The position numbers and the translations under genes were made by a program. 5,357 bases of DNA from an uncultured Treponema sp. (GTDB lineage: Bacteria; Spirochaetota; Spirochaetia; Treponematales; Treponemataceae): contig CALELJ010000168.1 of the NCBI GenBank assembly GCA_937902445.1, positions 1 to 5,357 of the forward strand, in the 5' to 3' direction. Below are positions 4,740 to 5,357 of this stretch, one piece after another (position 1 is the stretch's first letter; each line of letters opens with the position of its first letter). Under the pieces are notes generated by a model. It made no database searches, was not told where the DNA came from, and was given only the letters and a program-made list of their open reading frames with translations.

Positions 4740-5357
4740 ATGGCTAATATTTCATTGGAAAATAAGACGATTCTTGTAACTGGTGCTGCCGGCTTTATCG
4801 GTAGCTTTCTTTCAAAAAAACTTATTGAGACTGTTGACGGTGTAAAAGTTATTGGCGTGGACTGTATTACCGATTACTATGATGTAAGTCTCAAAGATGA
4901 ACGTCTTAAGATGCTTGAGTCATACGGAACTAAATTTACCTTCATCAAAGGTGATATTGCCGACCGTGATACTATCGAAAATATTTTTAAGGAACATAAG
5001 CCTTCTGTAGTTGTGAATCTTGCGGCTCAGGCTGGTGTACGCTATTCAATTGATAATCCGGATGCCTATATCCATTCAAATTTAATCGGTTTCTACAATA
5101 TCCTTGAAGCATGCCGTCATCACCCTGTTGAACATCTTGTCTATGCCTCAAGTTCCAGCGTCTACGGAACTAACAAAAAGGTTCCCTATTCAACGGAAGA
5201 TAAGGTTGATAATCCTGTTTCTCTCTATGCAGCAACAAAAAAATCCAATGAACTTATGGCCCATGCATATTCCAAACTGTACGGAATCAATGCAACCGGC
5301 CTGCGCTTCTTTACAGTTTATGGCCCGATGGGAAGACCTGATATGGCTTATTTTGGA
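4740..5357 (+). CDS. UDP-glucuronate 4-epimerase-like NAD-dependent epimerase (3' end cut)
   Basis: The reading frame runs from ATG 4740 to the window end, giving 206 residues of a protein family usually about 340-350 long. It is an extended short-chain dehydrogenase/reductase: GAAGFIG (15-21) binds NAD, and GVDCITDYYDVSLKDERL (39-56), AAQAGVRYS (95-103), NILEACRHHPVEHLVYASSS (120-139), SVYG (140-143), catalytic Y163-x3-K167 in SLYAATKKSNELMAHAYS (161-178) and RFFTVYGPMGRPDMAYF (189-205) are typical of the CapI-type enzymes that interconvert UDP-glucuronate and UDP-galacturonate. Many relatives read GPWGRPDMA where this has GPMGRPDMA. Related epimerases acting on other UDP-sugars cannot be excluded without the C-terminal half. 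An in-frame ATG at 4716 would add eight residues (MNKCYNNC), but lies upstream of the best -10 box and also lacks a ribosome binding site. The gene is divergent from the glycosyltransferase. Confidence 0.9.
   Translation, partial: MANISLENKTILVTGAAGFIGSFLSKKLIETVDGVKVIGVDCITDYYDVSLKDERLKMLESYGTKFTFIKGDIADRDTIENIFKEHKPSVVVNLAAQAGVRYSIDNPDAYIHSNLIGFYNILEACRHHPVEHLVYASSSSVYGTNKKVPYSTEDKVDNPVSLYAATKKSNELMAHAYSKLYGINATGLRFFTVYGPMGRPDMAYFG

Overview
The window is about 5.4 kb of bacterial DNA carrying part of a surface-polysaccharide (nucleotide-sugar) locus, with an AT-rich toxin-antitoxin-type gene at its left edge. The three rfb genes have clear GGAG-type ribosome binding sites, which argues against Bacteroidota. 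Moderate GC in the sugar genes, very AT-rich flanks, protein flavour and a TGAGCGCAGTCGAA-type palindromic repeat fit a host-associated spirochaete such as a gut, rumen or oral Treponema. That assignment is inference from memory, not proven by the sequence.

Layout. (1) 1-659, plus strand: an almost complete gene whose start codon probably lies one base before the window. The product resembles the NADAR-domain antitoxins that accompany DarT1 DNA ADP-ribosyltransferase toxins. Sampled lines are about 28% GC. (2) 660-941: non-coding, AT-rich, with -10-like boxes and a perfect 9-bp inverted repeat just before the rfbA ribosome binding site. (3) 942-3664, plus strand: tight operon rfbA-rfbC-rfbB (gaps of 3 and 2 bases), sampled lines about 43-50% GC. 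(4) 3695-4690, minus strand: a GT8-like glycosyltransferase convergent with rfbB. (5) 4691-4739: a 49-bp divergent promoter gap. (6) 4740-5357, plus strand: the first 206 codons of a UDP-glucuronate 4-epimerase-like enzyme, cut by the window end.

How they work together. RfbA makes dTDP-glucose from glucose-1-phosphate and dTTP, RfbB dehydrates it to the 4-keto-6-deoxy sugar, and RfbC epimerises that at C3 and C5 to dTDP-4-keto-L-rhamnose. The final reductase (rfbD) is not in the window. The epimerase would supply UDP-galacturonate, and the glycosyltransferase would use such activated sugars.

The most unusual feature is inside rfbB. A 14-bp core, TGAGCGCAGTCGAA, occurs as an inverted pair with a partial tandem copy, all in frame, adding roughly 40 low-complexity residues in a loop where ordinary RmlB proteins have only a few. 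It looks like a palindromic repeat element that inserted into a housekeeping-type enzyme gene without breaking it, analogous to the Rickettsia palindromic elements. Second-tier observations are the apparently leaderless divergent promoters at 4691-4739 and the NADAR antitoxin-like gene next to a polysaccharide locus.
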